A stretch of DNA of 40,083 nucleotides from Bacteroidales bacterium (GTDB lineage Bacteria; Bacteroidota; Bacteroidia; Bacteroidales; UBA4417). The stretch spans positions 1 to 40,083 of the forward strand of contig JADJHD010000038.1 of assembly GCA_016707705.1 (NCBI GenBank). Direction: 5' to 3'. The translations under genes and the position numbers were made by a program. This document shows, one piece after another, positions 8,527 to 19,500 of this stretch; the first letter of the stretch is position 1, and every line of letters starts with the position of its first letter. The notes beneath the pieces were generated by a model. It saw only the letters and a program-made list of their open reading frames with translations. It searched no databases and had not been told where the DNA came from.

Positions 8527-9223
8527 GCGATAATCCCGGCATTTCTTTCAAAGAAAAATCATTCTTTCTGAAATTCAGTAAATTATTTAATCATCGAATT
8601 GCATTTCCCTGCTATAATGATTAAATTTGTTCCTGTCAATTTTAAAACAAGTTGTCACTTGTCACCTCACATTTATTACAGCTAGTCAACTATAGTATTT
8701 CAGATGCTTTCCTGAGGTTTCCCAGTATCCCTTAGTTGCCAACCCATTAGCGTTAATCACAAAACAAGACTGACAGTATCTGAATTCGATTGCAGATATT
8801 TCTGCTAAAACAGTTCATTCTCCAGCTTTTAGTAATGCATGAATGCCACTTCCCCGTCTTGTAAACTTATTACATTAAATGAATTCCAAATCCACAGTTA
8901 ATCTTCTGTAACTATTTCTTTCTCCCTTTTATCTCGGATTACGCAGACATAAAACCAATTACCCAAACCCAAATTACCAAATGATACAGATTCAATCACA
9001 TTCAGAATAATTCTGAGGGTTTTTCTATTCCCAAAACCAGAAGGGCAATCCGACATTTCCGAGTATTATCGGGGAATACAGAATTTGCTGGTATTCCTGC
9101 CCGGAATTTATCGTAGTTCAACAGGTTAACGCAGGGAATTCATCTACCAACAACCCGGGCTTATTTAGGCCAAGTATACTCCTGCAATATCAATTCATAT
9201 TTATTCAGTCAATATCAAATCCC
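8527..9223. other. AT-rich intergenic region, no gene recognised
   Basis: Nearly 700 bases without a supportable gene or RNA. A 7-bp-arm palindrome, TCAGAATAATTCTGA, lies at 9002-9016 followed by GGGTTTTTC, and could be a weak terminator or a protein-binding site. No TAnnTTTG box was found close to the gene at 9224. Confidence 0.5.
9002..9016. other. Perfect 7-bp-arm inverted repeat, possible terminator or operator
   Basis: TCAGAAT-A-ATTCTGA, followed closely by GGGTTTTTC. The stem is AT-rich and the position is almost 500 bases after the permease stop, so the function is uncertain. Confidence 0.25.
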
Positions 9224-12200
9224 ATGAAAACAATCTACTTCCTTCTTATTCTGGTTTTAGCCATGATCCTTCCGGTGAAGGGATTCAGTTCTATTCTGAA
9301 TGTACCCTCTTCATATGGCACCATTCAAACTGCCATTGATGCCTCCTTCGATGGGGATACCGTCCTTGTTGACCCAGGCACCTATTTTGAACATATCAAC
9401 ATGAATGGCAGGAACATCGTTCTTGGCTCCCTTTTTCTTACGACTGGCAATTCCTCTTACATAAACAACACTTACATTGATGGAAGCACTACTGGGAGGG
9501 TTATTACCATTGAACAGGGTGAAAACTCTGGCTGCATCGTCTCAGGTTTTACCATCCAATATGGAAATTCAACGGGCTTGCCCAATTATCCTTATGGAGG
9601 AGGTATTTTAATTCTGGATGCATCCCCGGTTATAAAAAACTGTATCATTCAGAATTGCTACTCCTTTGATGGGGGCGGGGGACTTGCCATTTGGGGTTCA
9701 TTTTCAAATGCATTGGTTACCAATTGTACAATTCAGAACAATTCAGCCGAAAGTTTCGGTGGCGGATTATTCATGGCAGATTGCGGCCCTGATGCTGTTG
9801 TTGCAAATTGCGTTATCACCGGAAATAGCATCAATTGCAGTTGTGATTGGAACGGAGGCGGCGGTGGAGCAAATCTTTATCATACTGCGAAGCTTGAAAA
9901 CTGCCTGATTACCAACAATAGTGCTCCAAATTCGCTTGTCGGTGGCGGCGGCATTCATTGCGACTGGGGAGATATAAACAGCTATCAGGGAATTTTTGTC
10001 ACAGGTTGCACTATTGCCAATAATACAGCCTTCAATAATGGAGGAGTCAGCTACGTAATTACAGGAGGGGAGTTCAGGAATTGCATTATCTATGGAAATA
10101 CCAATGGCTTCGGTGATATTTCAAATTACGATGGCAATTTCTTTACGAATTGCTGCTCTGACCCACAACCTGATGGTGTTGGAAATATTAATTCGAATCC
10201 GGCATTCATTAACCCTGCTCAGGGCAATTTTAGACTCACAGCCGGCAGTTCCAGCATAGATGCGGGCGACAGTACTTTCAGAACTCAGCAACTTGACCTT
10301 GACGGGAACCCAAGAGTTTACAATCAGATAGACCTCGGCGCATATGAGAAAACACCAATCGAAGGAGTGACCGTTCAGGTTGGCACCGGTACCGACGTTT
10401 CCGATCTTCTTCCTATCTATGGCTATTTTGGATACAGCTATACTCAGCAGATTTACCTGGGAAGCGAAATAATTTCCAATGGCGGTTTTGCCGGATCCAT
10501 CACAAAACTGAGGTTTTTCTATGTGGGAGGCAATACAAATTATGAAACCTGGAATAATTGGACAATCTTCATGGGAAATACATCCAAAACGGAATTCTCC
10601 GGAAGCACTGACTGGGTGCCTTTAAGCGGGATGACCCAGGTTTTTTCGGGTATTGTTCCCACTCCGGTTGATGGAACCTGGTATGAAATCACCCTGAATA
10701 CTCCTTTCAATTATACCGGGGGGAATCTGGTGATAGCCGTGGATGAAAATGCCGATAACTGGGACTGGTCAGTGCAATGGGGCTCTTTCGATGCTGGCGC
10801 ACCCCGTGGAATCCTTTGTTATGATGATACCAACAACCCCGACCCAAATTCACCACCGGAATCGAATGTTGAACTTCAATTTGGTATCCCAAGAGTGCAA
10901 TTTGTTATGACAAGCGGATTTGGAGTGCTTGAAGGATTTGTAACCGAGGCACCTGGTTGCACTACCCCAATTCAGAACGTAATTATACAGGCTGGAACCT
11001 ATTCAGATACAACAGATGCATCAGGTTTTTACCAATTGACTTTACCTGTTGGGACTTACCTGAATGTTACAGTTCTAAACGGCGATATTATCCAGAATGT
11101 TCCATCTGTTATAATATCCCAGGGGAATTCACTCATCATAAATTTTTGCATGAATCCATATCTGGCTCCACCGGTAAGCCTTGCCGCTTCAGTTTCAGGA
11201 ACGGCACAAAACGATGTCCATCTTACTTGGATGGAACCCCTATCAGTCCCGGATCAATGGATATACTGGGGTGATGCGAGCATGGTCGGCGGACTTGGAT
11301 ACGACGCACCAGCAGAATTTGAGGTTGCTTCAAAATGGACAGTGGCAGATTTAGCCCCTTACATCGGGACATATCTCAAAAAGATTCGCTTTGTTCCTTC
11401 CGAGGCTACAGCATCCTACTCCATTCAAGTGTGGACTGGCAGCAATGCCTCAGTGCTCTTACTTTCCCAGCCTGTTGTCGATCCAATTATCAACAACTGG
11501 AATGAAATAAACCTTGACACTCCAATTTTAATCGACGGAGCTGATGAATTATGGTTTGGATATAAGGTAATTCAGACTATTGGTTATCCGGCCGGTTTAT
11601 CATCAGGTCCTGCAATAGTTGGAAAGGGAGATTTGATCAGGAATGGCGCTGATTGGATTTCAATGAAAACAGACTGGGGTTTTGACTTTAACTGGTGCTT
11701 GCAGGGATTTGTTTCCGAAAGTTCCACACTAAGCCCTCAACAGATGACTCCAATGGTTCTGGCTTCAGTGACAACCAACACCGTCGCTCCTGCTGAAAAA
11801 CCATCTATTCTGATGTTCGATCAACCAGGTCTTCCATCAAATCCTGTTGAAACTGATTTACCAAATATAGCCAGGCAGAATCCATCCAGATCTTCCTCTA
11901 CAGCCATTTTAACCGGATATAATGTTTACCGCGACAATGTAATGATCGGAAGTAATGTGCCAGGCTTTAGCTATGATGATTTTGGACTAGTAAAAGGGCA
12001 CTATAGTTACACCGTTTCAGCACAATACGACGTAGGTGAATCATCACATGCCGGACCGGTAGCTGTGGATATATACACCTGCTTCCCTCCCACCAGCCTG
12101 AGAGTCCCGTTGCCTTCACTGACAACAACCTCAGCAATAATCAACTGGACAGCATCCACAGTTTCAACCAATCCACAGTGGGATCTCGAATGGGGACCGG

Positions 12201-14122
12201 AGGGATTTACCCCAGGCACAGGCACTACAGCCTTCATAAACACCACACCCTCCTATACCCTGACTGGTTTAACAGCCGGGACAATATATGATGTTTATGT
12301 AAGAACCTATTGCAGCGCAACGGATGCAAGTGCCTGGGTCAAGAAAACATTCAGAACCCACTACTTCAATTGTCCGGGCAGTTCAATTGCAGAACCGGAA
12401 ACCTGCGGAGCAACAGTAAATAATGGCTGTGAAATGACTATTCCGGCAACCACCGTAATCAACAACGGAGATACAATATGCGGAACTTCATGGCTGCACA
12501 GGACACACAGGGATACCGACTGGTACGCACTAACCCTTACAGCACCTGCTGATGTTACGGTTTCACTTGCATCAGAATTCACTAACATAACAGGAGTTGC
12601 AGCTACACCTTGTCCAACGGCCAATTTTTATATGTCCTACGGCGCACTTGCAGGTTCACTTGCAATTAATACGACACAGCTGAGCTCAGCCGGAACCTAC
12701 TACATATTTGTCGCGCCCAACTATTCAGAGCAAGTGGAGTGCGACTCACTGAATCGTTACTGGTTAACCGTAAAAACCAACTCCTGCCTGACTCCAACAG
12801 CACTCAATGTCACCAATATTACCAGTAATTCTGCACAATTATCCTGGACGTCAAATGCTGGAATGTGGAACATTGAATGGGGCCCAAGTGGTTTTATCAA
12901 AGGTAATGGGACCGTTGTGAGTGGTATTACTTCAAATCCCTACACACTGAATGGCCTGAGTATTGGCAATTCTTACAGTTTCTACGTCCAAAGCAATTGT
13001 GGCAGTGGGTCGATAAGTGCCTGGGCTGGACCATACTATTTCAACCTGCCTTGTCCTGCCACCAGTTTACCTTATTCTGATGATTTGTCATCCCACCAAA
13101 CAGGAATAAAGCCTCATTGCTGGCAAGTAACCGGAAATGGTTCAATCACAAACTGGATAGTAACAAACACCAGTGATGCAGGCGGAGCCTCCCCGGAAAT
13201 ATCCTTTATTCCCAATAACACATATTTTACTGGAAGGTCATTTCTCGTTTCGCCTGTATTCAACACAAACGGAGAAACCACCCTTACCTTATCCTTCAAT
13301 AGCTTTATCAATCTCAATGGCTCAGTTACCTCCTGCGAATTATGGACCACCAGCGACGGAGGTGGTACCTGGCATTCTGTTTGGAGTCAGTCAGCGGCAG
13401 GTATATTTGGTCCTGAAACGAAAAATCTGATCATAAACACAGCAGATGTTGGCTCTTCCAGTTTTCAATTTGCTTTTGCCGTAAATGGCTATTCCTGGGA
13501 AGTGACCAAATGGAGTCTGGATGATATTTCGTTGTCAGGTTCCGCCGGAAAAACACTTGACATTGTTTTATATCTGGAAAGCCTGTTCACAGGCAGTGAA
13601 GTTATGAATCAGGCCTTTGATGAAAATGGGCCGCATTTTGGCTCAGGCATTGCAGACCAGGTCACTGTTGAACTTCATAATGCTGCCAATTACAGCACCA
13701 TTGAATACAGTTCAGGTCTTATTGATCTCAGTACCAGCGGACACATCAACCTGACCACGATACCCTCAGGCTTGTCGGGATCATACTACATTACCATTAA
13801 ACACCGCAACAGCATTGAAACCACATCTGCCCTGCCTGTCTCTTTTTCAGGTGGAACCATATACTATATCTTTGATACTCCATCAAAAGCATATGGAGAT
13901 AATCTTGTATATAAATACGGGATGTACTGTATTTATGGAGGAGATGTAAATCAGGATGGAATTGTAGATTCAGGTGATATGATCCCTATCGATAATCTTT
14001 CATCAACCTTCGGGACGGGCTACCTGCCGGAGGATGCAAACGGAGATGGACTTATCGACTCTGGTGATATGATTATTGTGGATAATAATTCATCAAATTT
14101 TATCGGATCAATTCTACCATAA
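9224..14122 (+). CDS. Very large secreted multidomain protein: beta-helix, FN3 domains, dockerin-like C-terminal module
   Basis: 1632 residues with an N-terminal signal peptide (MKTIYFLLILVLAMILPVKG). In order: a right-handed parallel beta-helix (about 25-350, opening GTIQTAIDASFDGDTVLVDPG), closing with the DLDGNPRVYNQIDLGAYE motif of choice-of-anchor Q proteins (about 359); a beta-sandwich (about 385-565); a carboxypeptidase-regulatory-like fold (about 567-645); an FN3 region split by a jelly-roll insert (about 647-950); an FN3 domain (about 950-1045); a prepeptidase-like domain (about 1047-1188); another FN3 domain (about 1188-1275); a MAM/choice-of-anchor J-like domain (about 1277-1440). 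The last 191 residues (1442-1632) carry two dockerin-like calcium loops, GDVNQDGIVDSGD and DANGDGLIDSGD, and are shared with the next gene. No T9SS C-terminal domain is seen. Likely an adhesin or polysaccharide-binding surface protein; no catalytic residues identified. Confidence 0.82.
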   Translation: MKTIYFLLILVLAMILPVKGFSSILNVPSSYGTIQTAIDASFDGDTVLVDPGTYFEHINMNGRNIVLGSLFLTTGNSSYINNTYIDGSTTGRVITIEQGENSGCIVSGFTIQYGNSTGLPNYPYGGGILILDASPVIKNCIIQNCYSFDGGGGLAIWGSFSNALVTNCTIQNNSAESFGGGLFMADCGPDAVVANCVITGNSINCSCDWNGGGGGANLYHTAKLENCLITNNSAPNSLVGGGGIHCDWGDINSYQGIFVTGCTIANNTAFNNGGVSYVITGGEFRNCIIYGNTNGFGDISNYDGNFFTNCCSDPQPDGVGNINSNPAFINPAQGNFRLTAGSSSIDAGDSTFRTQQLDLDGNPRVYNQIDLGAYEKTPIEGVTVQVGTGTDVSDLLPIYGYFGYSYTQQIYLGSEIISNGGFAGSITKLRFFYVGGNTNYETWNNWTIFMGNTSKTEFSGSTDWVPLSGMTQVFSGIVPTPVDGTWYEITLNTPFNYTGGNLVIAVDENADNWDWSVQWGSFDAGAPRGILCYDDTNNPDPNSPPESNVELQFGIPRVQFVMTSGFGVLEGFVTEAPGCTTPIQNVIIQAGTYSDTTDASGFYQLTLPVGTYLNVTVLNGDIIQNVPSVIISQGNSLIINFCMNPYLAPPVSLAASVSGTAQNDVHLTWMEPLSVPDQWIYWGDASMVGGLGYDAPAEFEVASKWTVADLAPYIGTYLKKIRFVPSEATASYSIQVWTGSNASVLLLSQPVVDPIINNWNEINLDTPILIDGADELWFGYKVIQTIGYPAGLSSGPAIVGKGDLIRNGADWISMKTDWGFDFNWCLQGFVSESSTLSPQQMTPMVLASVTTNTVAPAEKPSILMFDQPGLPSNPVETDLPNIARQNPSRSSSTAILTGYNVYRDNVMIGSNVPGFSYDDFGLVKGHYSYTVSAQYDVGESSHAGPVAVDIYTCFPPTSLRVPLPSLTTTSAIINWTASTVSTNPQWDLEWGPEGFTPGTGTTAFINTTPSYTLTGLTAGTIYDVYVRTYCSATDASAWVKKTFRTHYFNCPGSSIAEPETCGATVNNGCEMTIPATTVINNGDTICGTSWLHRTHRDTDWYALTLTAPADVTVSLASEFTNITGVAATPCPTANFYMSYGALAGSLAINTTQLSSAGTYYIFVAPNYSEQVECDSLNRYWLTVKTNSCLTPTALNVTNITSNSAQLSWTSNAGMWNIEWGPSGFIKGNGTVVSGITSNPYTLNGLSIGNSYSFYVQSNCGSGSISAWAGPYYFNLPCPATSLPYSDDLSSHQTGIKPHCWQVTGNGSITNWIVTNTSDAGGASPEISFIPNNTYFTGRSFLVSPVFNTNGETTLTLSFNSFINLNGSVTSCELWTTSDGGGTWHSVWSQSAAGIFGPETKNLIINTADVGSSSFQFAFAVNGYSWEVTKWSLDDISLSGSAGKTLDIVLYLESLFTGSEVMNQAFDENGPHFGSGIADQVTVELHNAANYSTIEYSSGLIDLSTSGHINLTTIPSGLSGSYYITIKHRNSIETTSALPVSFSGGTIYYIFDTPSKAYGDNLVYKYGMYCIYGGDVNQDGIVDSGDMIPIDNLSSTFGTGYLPEDANGDGLIDSGDMIIVDNNSSNFIGSILP

Positions 14123-14272
14123 TTGAATTTGATGCCAAAAAGTTTTGAATTCCTTTCCAATAATTCTAAAACCAGATGATGATATTCACTTGCTGAATTG
14201 TTAATAGGGAAGAAAGTAATCCTCAAAAAATCAAGCAAACAAATATCAATCTAAACTGTTAATTACGAATAC

Positions 14273-14309
14273 AATAGCCTTTGTCACTTATTGAGCGACA
14301 AAGGCTATT
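14273..14309. terminator. Hairpin with perfect 13-bp stem, possible terminator
   Basis: Arms AATAGCCTTTGTC and GACAAAGGCTATT enclose an 11-base loop. There is no long T run after it, only ATTTAAA, so it may be a transcript-end hairpin rather than a classical intrinsic terminator. It lies 150 bases after the upstream stop codon. Confidence 0.55.
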
Positions 14310-14463
14310 ATTTAAAGCTGAAAGTCCGGGAGGCCGGAACAATATTTTCGAATATCAGAAGGGAATTAGTTATCCTACTCCTGTTCAGCTTGCAATTATT
14401 ACCGTTCATCTTGAAGTTATTCCTTTCTGTACAGAATGGTATTTTTATATCTAGCCTTCGCAA

Positions 14464-14471
14464 TATATTTG
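14464..14471 (+). promoter_or_regulatory. Bacteroidota -7 box (TATATTTG)
   Basis: Exact TAnnTTTG, 31 bases before the ATG at 14503. It suggests that the second dockerin-module gene has its own promoter downstream of the hairpin. Confidence 0.5.
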
Positions 14472-14502
14472 TTTTTCGGAAACGATAAACCCAAAAATCC
14501 TC

Positions 14503-16272
14503 ATGAAAAATCTAGCCGCATCAGTATTATTGCTTCTGTCAGTAGCAGCCTATTCACAAACATCCGTAGGCTGGATCCAGAATACAGGAGGATTAGCCAT
14601 AGCCGTAGACAATAGCCAAAATGTATACACGGTAAATTACGAGTCTGTACCCGGTGGTGATATTCACCTGACCAAAAGAGATTCAAACGGGCAATTCCTC
14701 TGGGATTCATTTTTTGATAACACCAATGCGACAAGGTTTGAATCTTCCACCTGGGTTGAAACTGATCATCTTGGAAATGTAATTGTAACAGGTACCGTCA
14801 ATTCAGGATTCTCGAATCCGGTAAAGGCGAACAGCATCATCATGAAGTTTGACCCTCAGGGCAGTCTGATCTGGCGGCAGGTGTATGAGTCTGATTTTGA
14901 TGGCTCCTACACTAAAAAATGTGTTATTGATTCGGATAACAATATTTATGTACTTGGCATGGGAAGTGGCTCTAACGGTTTCGTTTGCAAGGTAAAGAAG
15001 TATAGCCCGGATGGAAATGCTGTCTGGTCCTATTTCGATAATGCCGGAATTGGAGCCGCAACCAACATCAAACTTACCCCTGATAATCAGCTTCTTCTGG
15101 TAGGGAGATCAATTTATGGCAGTGTTAACGGGTATTCGAAAATTGATTTAAATGGCAATGCAATCTGGAGTCTGCCCGGAATATTCAGCAATTCAGTTGG
15201 TGATGCTGCCGGAGATGCTGCCGGTAACACCTATATCGTTCACGGAGAATATGTTTATAATGGCGGAACCGTTATCAAAAAACTTTCCTCCAATGGCACA
15301 CAAGTATGGAGTTTAGTGTATTCAATGGGTGGGACAAGAATTGAGGTTGGCAATGACAATATGCCTGTAATCAGCGGTTTTCCAACCAGCAGTGGGGGCG
15401 GGACAGCCTTTATGAAGCTGGATGCCAACGGCAACATGCTTTGGGCAAATCTGAATGCTGATGGAAACCTGAACCTGCTGATGCATGCACAGATGAAAAT
15501 GGATGCCTACAACAATGCATATCTTGCTGCCGGAACCCTTTTCGAAATGGCAATCTGTAAGGTAAACAGCGATGGAACTTCAGCCTACACCATAACAACA
15601 GCAGGCAGTTATGCAAATGCATTTTCCATAGGTACCGATTACAATGTCTATGTAGTTGGCGGAACAACCGTTCGTTTAAACCAAACACCCCCTGAAGGCA
15701 AAACATTAAATCTGACCCTTCTCCTTGAAGGCCTCTATAATGGAAACGGAGTGATGGCTAAAGCAAATAATACCTCCGGTCCGCAATACTCAGGAACCAC
15801 TGCAGATATGATAAATGTGGAATTGCACGACCCTTCAAATTATAACACAATTGCATATGGCTTCAGTAACATTCCATTGAATACTAATGGAGCTGCGGTA
15901 TGCAATATACCTTCAACTGTCACCGGCAGTTATTATGTAACAATAAAACATCGCAATAGCATTGAGACTGTGTCATCCTCACCAGTTGCTTTTTCAGGAA
16001 ATGTGATCACTTACAATTTTGACAATTCAACCAAAGCTTTTGGCGGCAATCTGCACCTTTCAAATGATAACCATTGGCTTGTTTACAGTGGCGATATCAA
16101 CAATGATGGCATTGTAGACTCTAGCGATATGATCGATCTGGACAATCAAACCAATTCATTTGCAACAGGATACCTGCCAGCTGATTTGAATGGCGATGGC
16201 TTGATTGATTCCACTGATATGTTACTCCTCGACAATAATTCAAGTTCAATGACCGGTTCTGTTCTTCCTTAA
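14503..16272 (+). CDS. Secreted beta-propeller-like protein with dockerin-like C-terminal module
   Basis: 589 residues with a signal peptide (MKNLAASVLLLLSVAAYSQ). Residues about 20-395 contain repeated blade-like units of the type D..GN..V.G....G....KF.P.G...W (for example DHLGNVIVTGTV, DSDNNIYVLGMG, DAAGNTYIVHG), resembling the SBBP beta-propeller family. Residues 399-589 form the same 191-residue module that ends the preceding protein, including GDINNDGIVDSSD and DLNGDGLIDSTD loops and a closing GSVLP (GSILP in the neighbour). No T9SS sorting domain follows. The two genes probably arose by sharing or shuffling of this module. Likely exported to the surface or medium; function unknown. A clear intrinsic terminator follows. 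Confidence 0.8.
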   Translation: MKNLAASVLLLLSVAAYSQTSVGWIQNTGGLAIAVDNSQNVYTVNYESVPGGDIHLTKRDSNGQFLWDSFFDNTNATRFESSTWVETDHLGNVIVTGTVNSGFSNPVKANSIIMKFDPQGSLIWRQVYESDFDGSYTKKCVIDSDNNIYVLGMGSGSNGFVCKVKKYSPDGNAVWSYFDNAGIGAATNIKLTPDNQLLLVGRSIYGSVNGYSKIDLNGNAIWSLPGIFSNSVGDAAGDAAGNTYIVHGEYVYNGGTVIKKLSSNGTQVWSLVYSMGGTRIEVGNDNMPVISGFPTSSGGGTAFMKLDANGNMLWANLNADGNLNLLMHAQMKMDAYNNAYLAAGTLFEMAICKVNSDGTSAYTITTAGSYANAFSIGTDYNVYVVGGTTVRLNQTPPEGKTLNLTLLLEGLYNGNGVMAKANNTSGPQYSGTTADMINVELHDPSNYNTIAYGFSNIPLNTNGAAVCNIPSTVTGSYYVTIKHRNSIETVSSSPVAFSGNVITYNFDNSTKAFGGNLHLSNDNHWLVYSGDINNDGIVDSSDMIDLDNQTNSFATGYLPADLNGDGLIDSTDMLLLDNNSSSMTGSVLP

Positions 16273-16345
16273 ACTCATTCTCCAATTATCAATAATAACA
16301 ACCAAGCGAAAGCAATCAAAACTGAAATTCTCTGGATTTTGAAGA

Positions 16346-16380
16346 GCCCGGACAGAAAATACCTGTTCCGGGCCTTTTTT
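16346..16380 (+). terminator. Intrinsic terminator after the beta-propeller gene
   Basis: GC-rich stem GCCCGGACAG / CTGTTCCGGGC (one bulge) followed directly by CTTTTTT. It ends the transcript before the gingipain pair. Confidence 0.85.
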
Positions 16381-16500
16381 ATTTTCTTAATAAATAATTA
16401 CTACAACCTGTATTACAAGTACTTATAATTGAAATAAATGATAATGAGAAGATATTTTTAATGAAACTTAAAGTAGTTTATTATTTTATTTAAAAAGATA

Positions 16501-16508
16501 TAACTTTG
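16501..16508 (+). promoter_or_regulatory. Bacteroidota -7 box (TAACTTTG) for the gingipain-like pair
   Basis: Exact TAnnTTTG, 36 bases before the ATG at 16545, inside a strongly AT-rich stretch. The next gene starts only 28 bases after this gene stops, so this box probably drives both. Confidence 0.6.
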
Positions 16509-16544
16509 CCATTGTTCCGAGAACCGTAATCATAACACAACCAC

Positions 16545-19500
16545 ATGAAAACCACTACTCTAACCATTGCAAAAGCCGGATTATTCTTCCTGTTTATCCT
16601 GCTTTCAAATTCAATTTTCGCTGTGAACAATATTCAGCTCAAGGCGGCTACTGCAAATCGTCTTGATGTAACTGAAAGTTCCTACCATAAACTTCAGGTA
16701 GTCAACAGCTTCAGCGAATTCCAGTATCAATTGATGAATACCCCTCAGGGTGCTTTCATTCAATTATTTGCCAAGAACTATTCAAAAAGTTCAGTGATTG
16801 GCGAGCCGGAACTTCCAGTAATGAGCCGGCTTATTGAAATACCGGAAGGTTCAAAACCTGAGGTAAGGGTAGTTAGCTATGATATTATCGATTATCCACT
16901 GAGCAGTTACGGCATTAACGACAAGATCTTCCCCTTGCAGCCCCCTCAGCCTAAAAGTCTGAATTTCCCCACTGATCTTGTAATGAATGCAGCCGCCTAT
17001 CAGAAGAATGCATTCATCGGTGGAGAGCTTGCAAAAGTAGTTGTAAACGGAAGCATGAGAGGTGTGCGCCTTGCCAACCTGGTTCTATCACCGGTACAAT
17101 ACAATCCTGTAACTAACACTATACGCGTATATGACAATCTGGTTGTTGATGTCACTTTCCCGGGGGCTGATATTTCAGCCACTACAGAACTGCGCAAAAA
17201 ATATGATTCTCCCTATTTCAGGAGTATTTACAATCGTGTAATCAATATGCAGCCTTTCGAAACTGACCGCGATACCATGGCCAAGATGCCAATTAAATAC
17301 GTGATCGTTTCACCTCCAATGTTCCAGGAAGCATTGCAGCCACTGGTACAGTGGAAAACCAAGAAGGGATTCACCGTTGTTGAAGCTTATACCAATAATC
17401 CTGCTGTGGGCACTACCTTCAATTCTATCAAGGCATACCTGCAGGGACTCTATACCTCCGCAACTCCATCAAATCCGGCTCCTACCTTCGTTCTTTTCGT
17501 AGGTGATGTTGCCCAGATTCCTGCCTACAACTGTGGCGGACATGTGAGCGATGTTTACTACTGTGAATACAATGGCGACTACCTCCCCGAAGTTTACTAC
17601 GGAAGATTCTCAGCTACCAGTCTTGCTCAGTTGCAGCCACAGATTGACAAAACCCTTGAATATGAGCAGTATCTCATGCCAGATCCATCCTACCTCAACA
17701 GGTGCACAATGATTGCAGGAGCTGATGCTTCCTACGGTCCGGTTTGGGGCAATGGCCAGATTAACTACGGAACTACCTATTATTTCAATGAAGAGCATGG
17801 ACTCACTTCACATACTTACCTTCAGCCTGAGCCTGCAGGTGGAAATTATTCGAATAACATACATACAGATGTAAGCAACGGAGTTTGCTATGCCAATTAC
17901 ACTGCACATGGCTCTGTTTCAGGATGGGCTGACCCCTCTTTCGATATCAGCGATATCCCTGCTTTACAGAATGATCATATGTACGGACTTATGGTTGGAA
18001 ACTGCTGCCAGACCAGCACCTACAACCAGGAGTGCTTCGGCGAAGAACTGCTTCGCGCTGCCAATAAAGGCGCACTGGGATATATTGGTGGGTCAAACAA
18101 CTCCTACTGGGATGAGGATTATTATTGGGGAGTAGGTGTTGGATCCATTGTTGTGAATCCATCCTATGATGACCACGGACTTGGTGCCTATGACCGTACC
18201 TTCCATGATCATGGCGAACCTTATGAAGAATGGTATGCCTCCATGGACCAGATGGTTTTCGCAGGCTGTCTCGCAGTTGAAGAATCCAATTCAAGCATGA
18301 AGCAATACTACTGGGAAATCTATTGCCTTATGGGTGACCCATCACTCATGGTTTATTTCTCAGAACCTCCTGCATTGACTGTTAATCTTGATCCGCTGCT
18401 CCCACTTGGAGCTCCTGTATTTTCAGTTCAGACAGAGCCTTATGCTTATGTAGCAATTTCAAAGAATAACGTCCTTCATGGTGCCGTAGAAGCTGACGCC
18501 GACGGACTTGCCACCATCAATGTTTTACCTTTCACTGAACCTGGTTATGCAACGGTTGTCATTACCAAGCAGAACCGTCAGCCTTTCATCGACAGCGTGA
18601 TGGTAGCATCCCCCGAAGGACCTTATCTTGTACTGGATTCATACATCATCAAGGATGCAGGTGGTAACAACAATCAGGTTGCTGAATTCGGTGAGCCACT
18701 CACCATGGACCTTACCCTTGAAAACTTTGGTAATGAGGATGCAGTAAATGCAGTTTCCACACTTGTTACTGCTGACCCTTATGTAACGATTTCAGAACCT
18801 ACTCATACCTGGCCTATCATTACCAGCAATGGTTCAGCATCTGCAACAGATGCATTCACCATTCAAACCCATGATTATGTGCCCGACCTTCATGTTGGTA
18901 CCTTCTTCGTGAACAGCGTTGCTGATACCAATTCGTTCTCATCAGCATTCACTATTCAGTTCTATGCACCTAACCTGAAAGCCGGCATTTTCTCTGTCGA
19001 CGAAGCTACTGGTGGAAATGGAAATGGCATGCTGGATGCAGGAGAAACCATTTACGTGACTATTCCAACCACTAATACCGGACATTGCAATTCATCAGAT
19101 ATCACAGCTCAGCTGTTTGCCTTTGGTGATTACATTACCATCAATACCGCAGCCCAAACACTGCCAGCACTTAGTCCAAATGCTACTGCTGAGGCAACTT
19201 TCAACTTTACTATCAGTCCGGATGCACCAATCGGATATGAGTTTTCTCTTTATTTCACCGCAACTGCTGGTCCTTACAATGCGCTTTCAAACCTGTTCCC
19301 AACCGTTGGGCCTCAGATTGAAGACTACGAAACCAATAGCTTCAACAAATTCTCCTGGAGAATGGCTGGTAATGCAAGCTGGAAGATAAGCAACAGCACC
19401 AAGTATGAAGGAAACTACGGCTCCATGTCAGGAACACTGGGCAACTCACAGCGTTCAGAAATGTACCTTGATGTAGTTGTTTTATCAAATGGTCCAATCT

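Larger units (their letters stand above)
14123..14502. other. Intergenic region with hairpin and promoter
   Basis: Contains the strong hairpin at 14273-14309 and a TAnnTTTG box at 14464-14471. A 65-residue open frame starting inside the hairpin has no support. Confidence 0.55.

Noticed and set aside
8527..9223. Searched for tRNA or other RNA genes in the long gap before the beta-helix gene
   Set aside because: No cloverleaf-like pattern or conserved RNA motif seen by eye.
14291..14488. 65-residue open frame after the first dockerin-module gene
   Set aside because: It begins inside the hairpin and runs through the promoter of the next gene.
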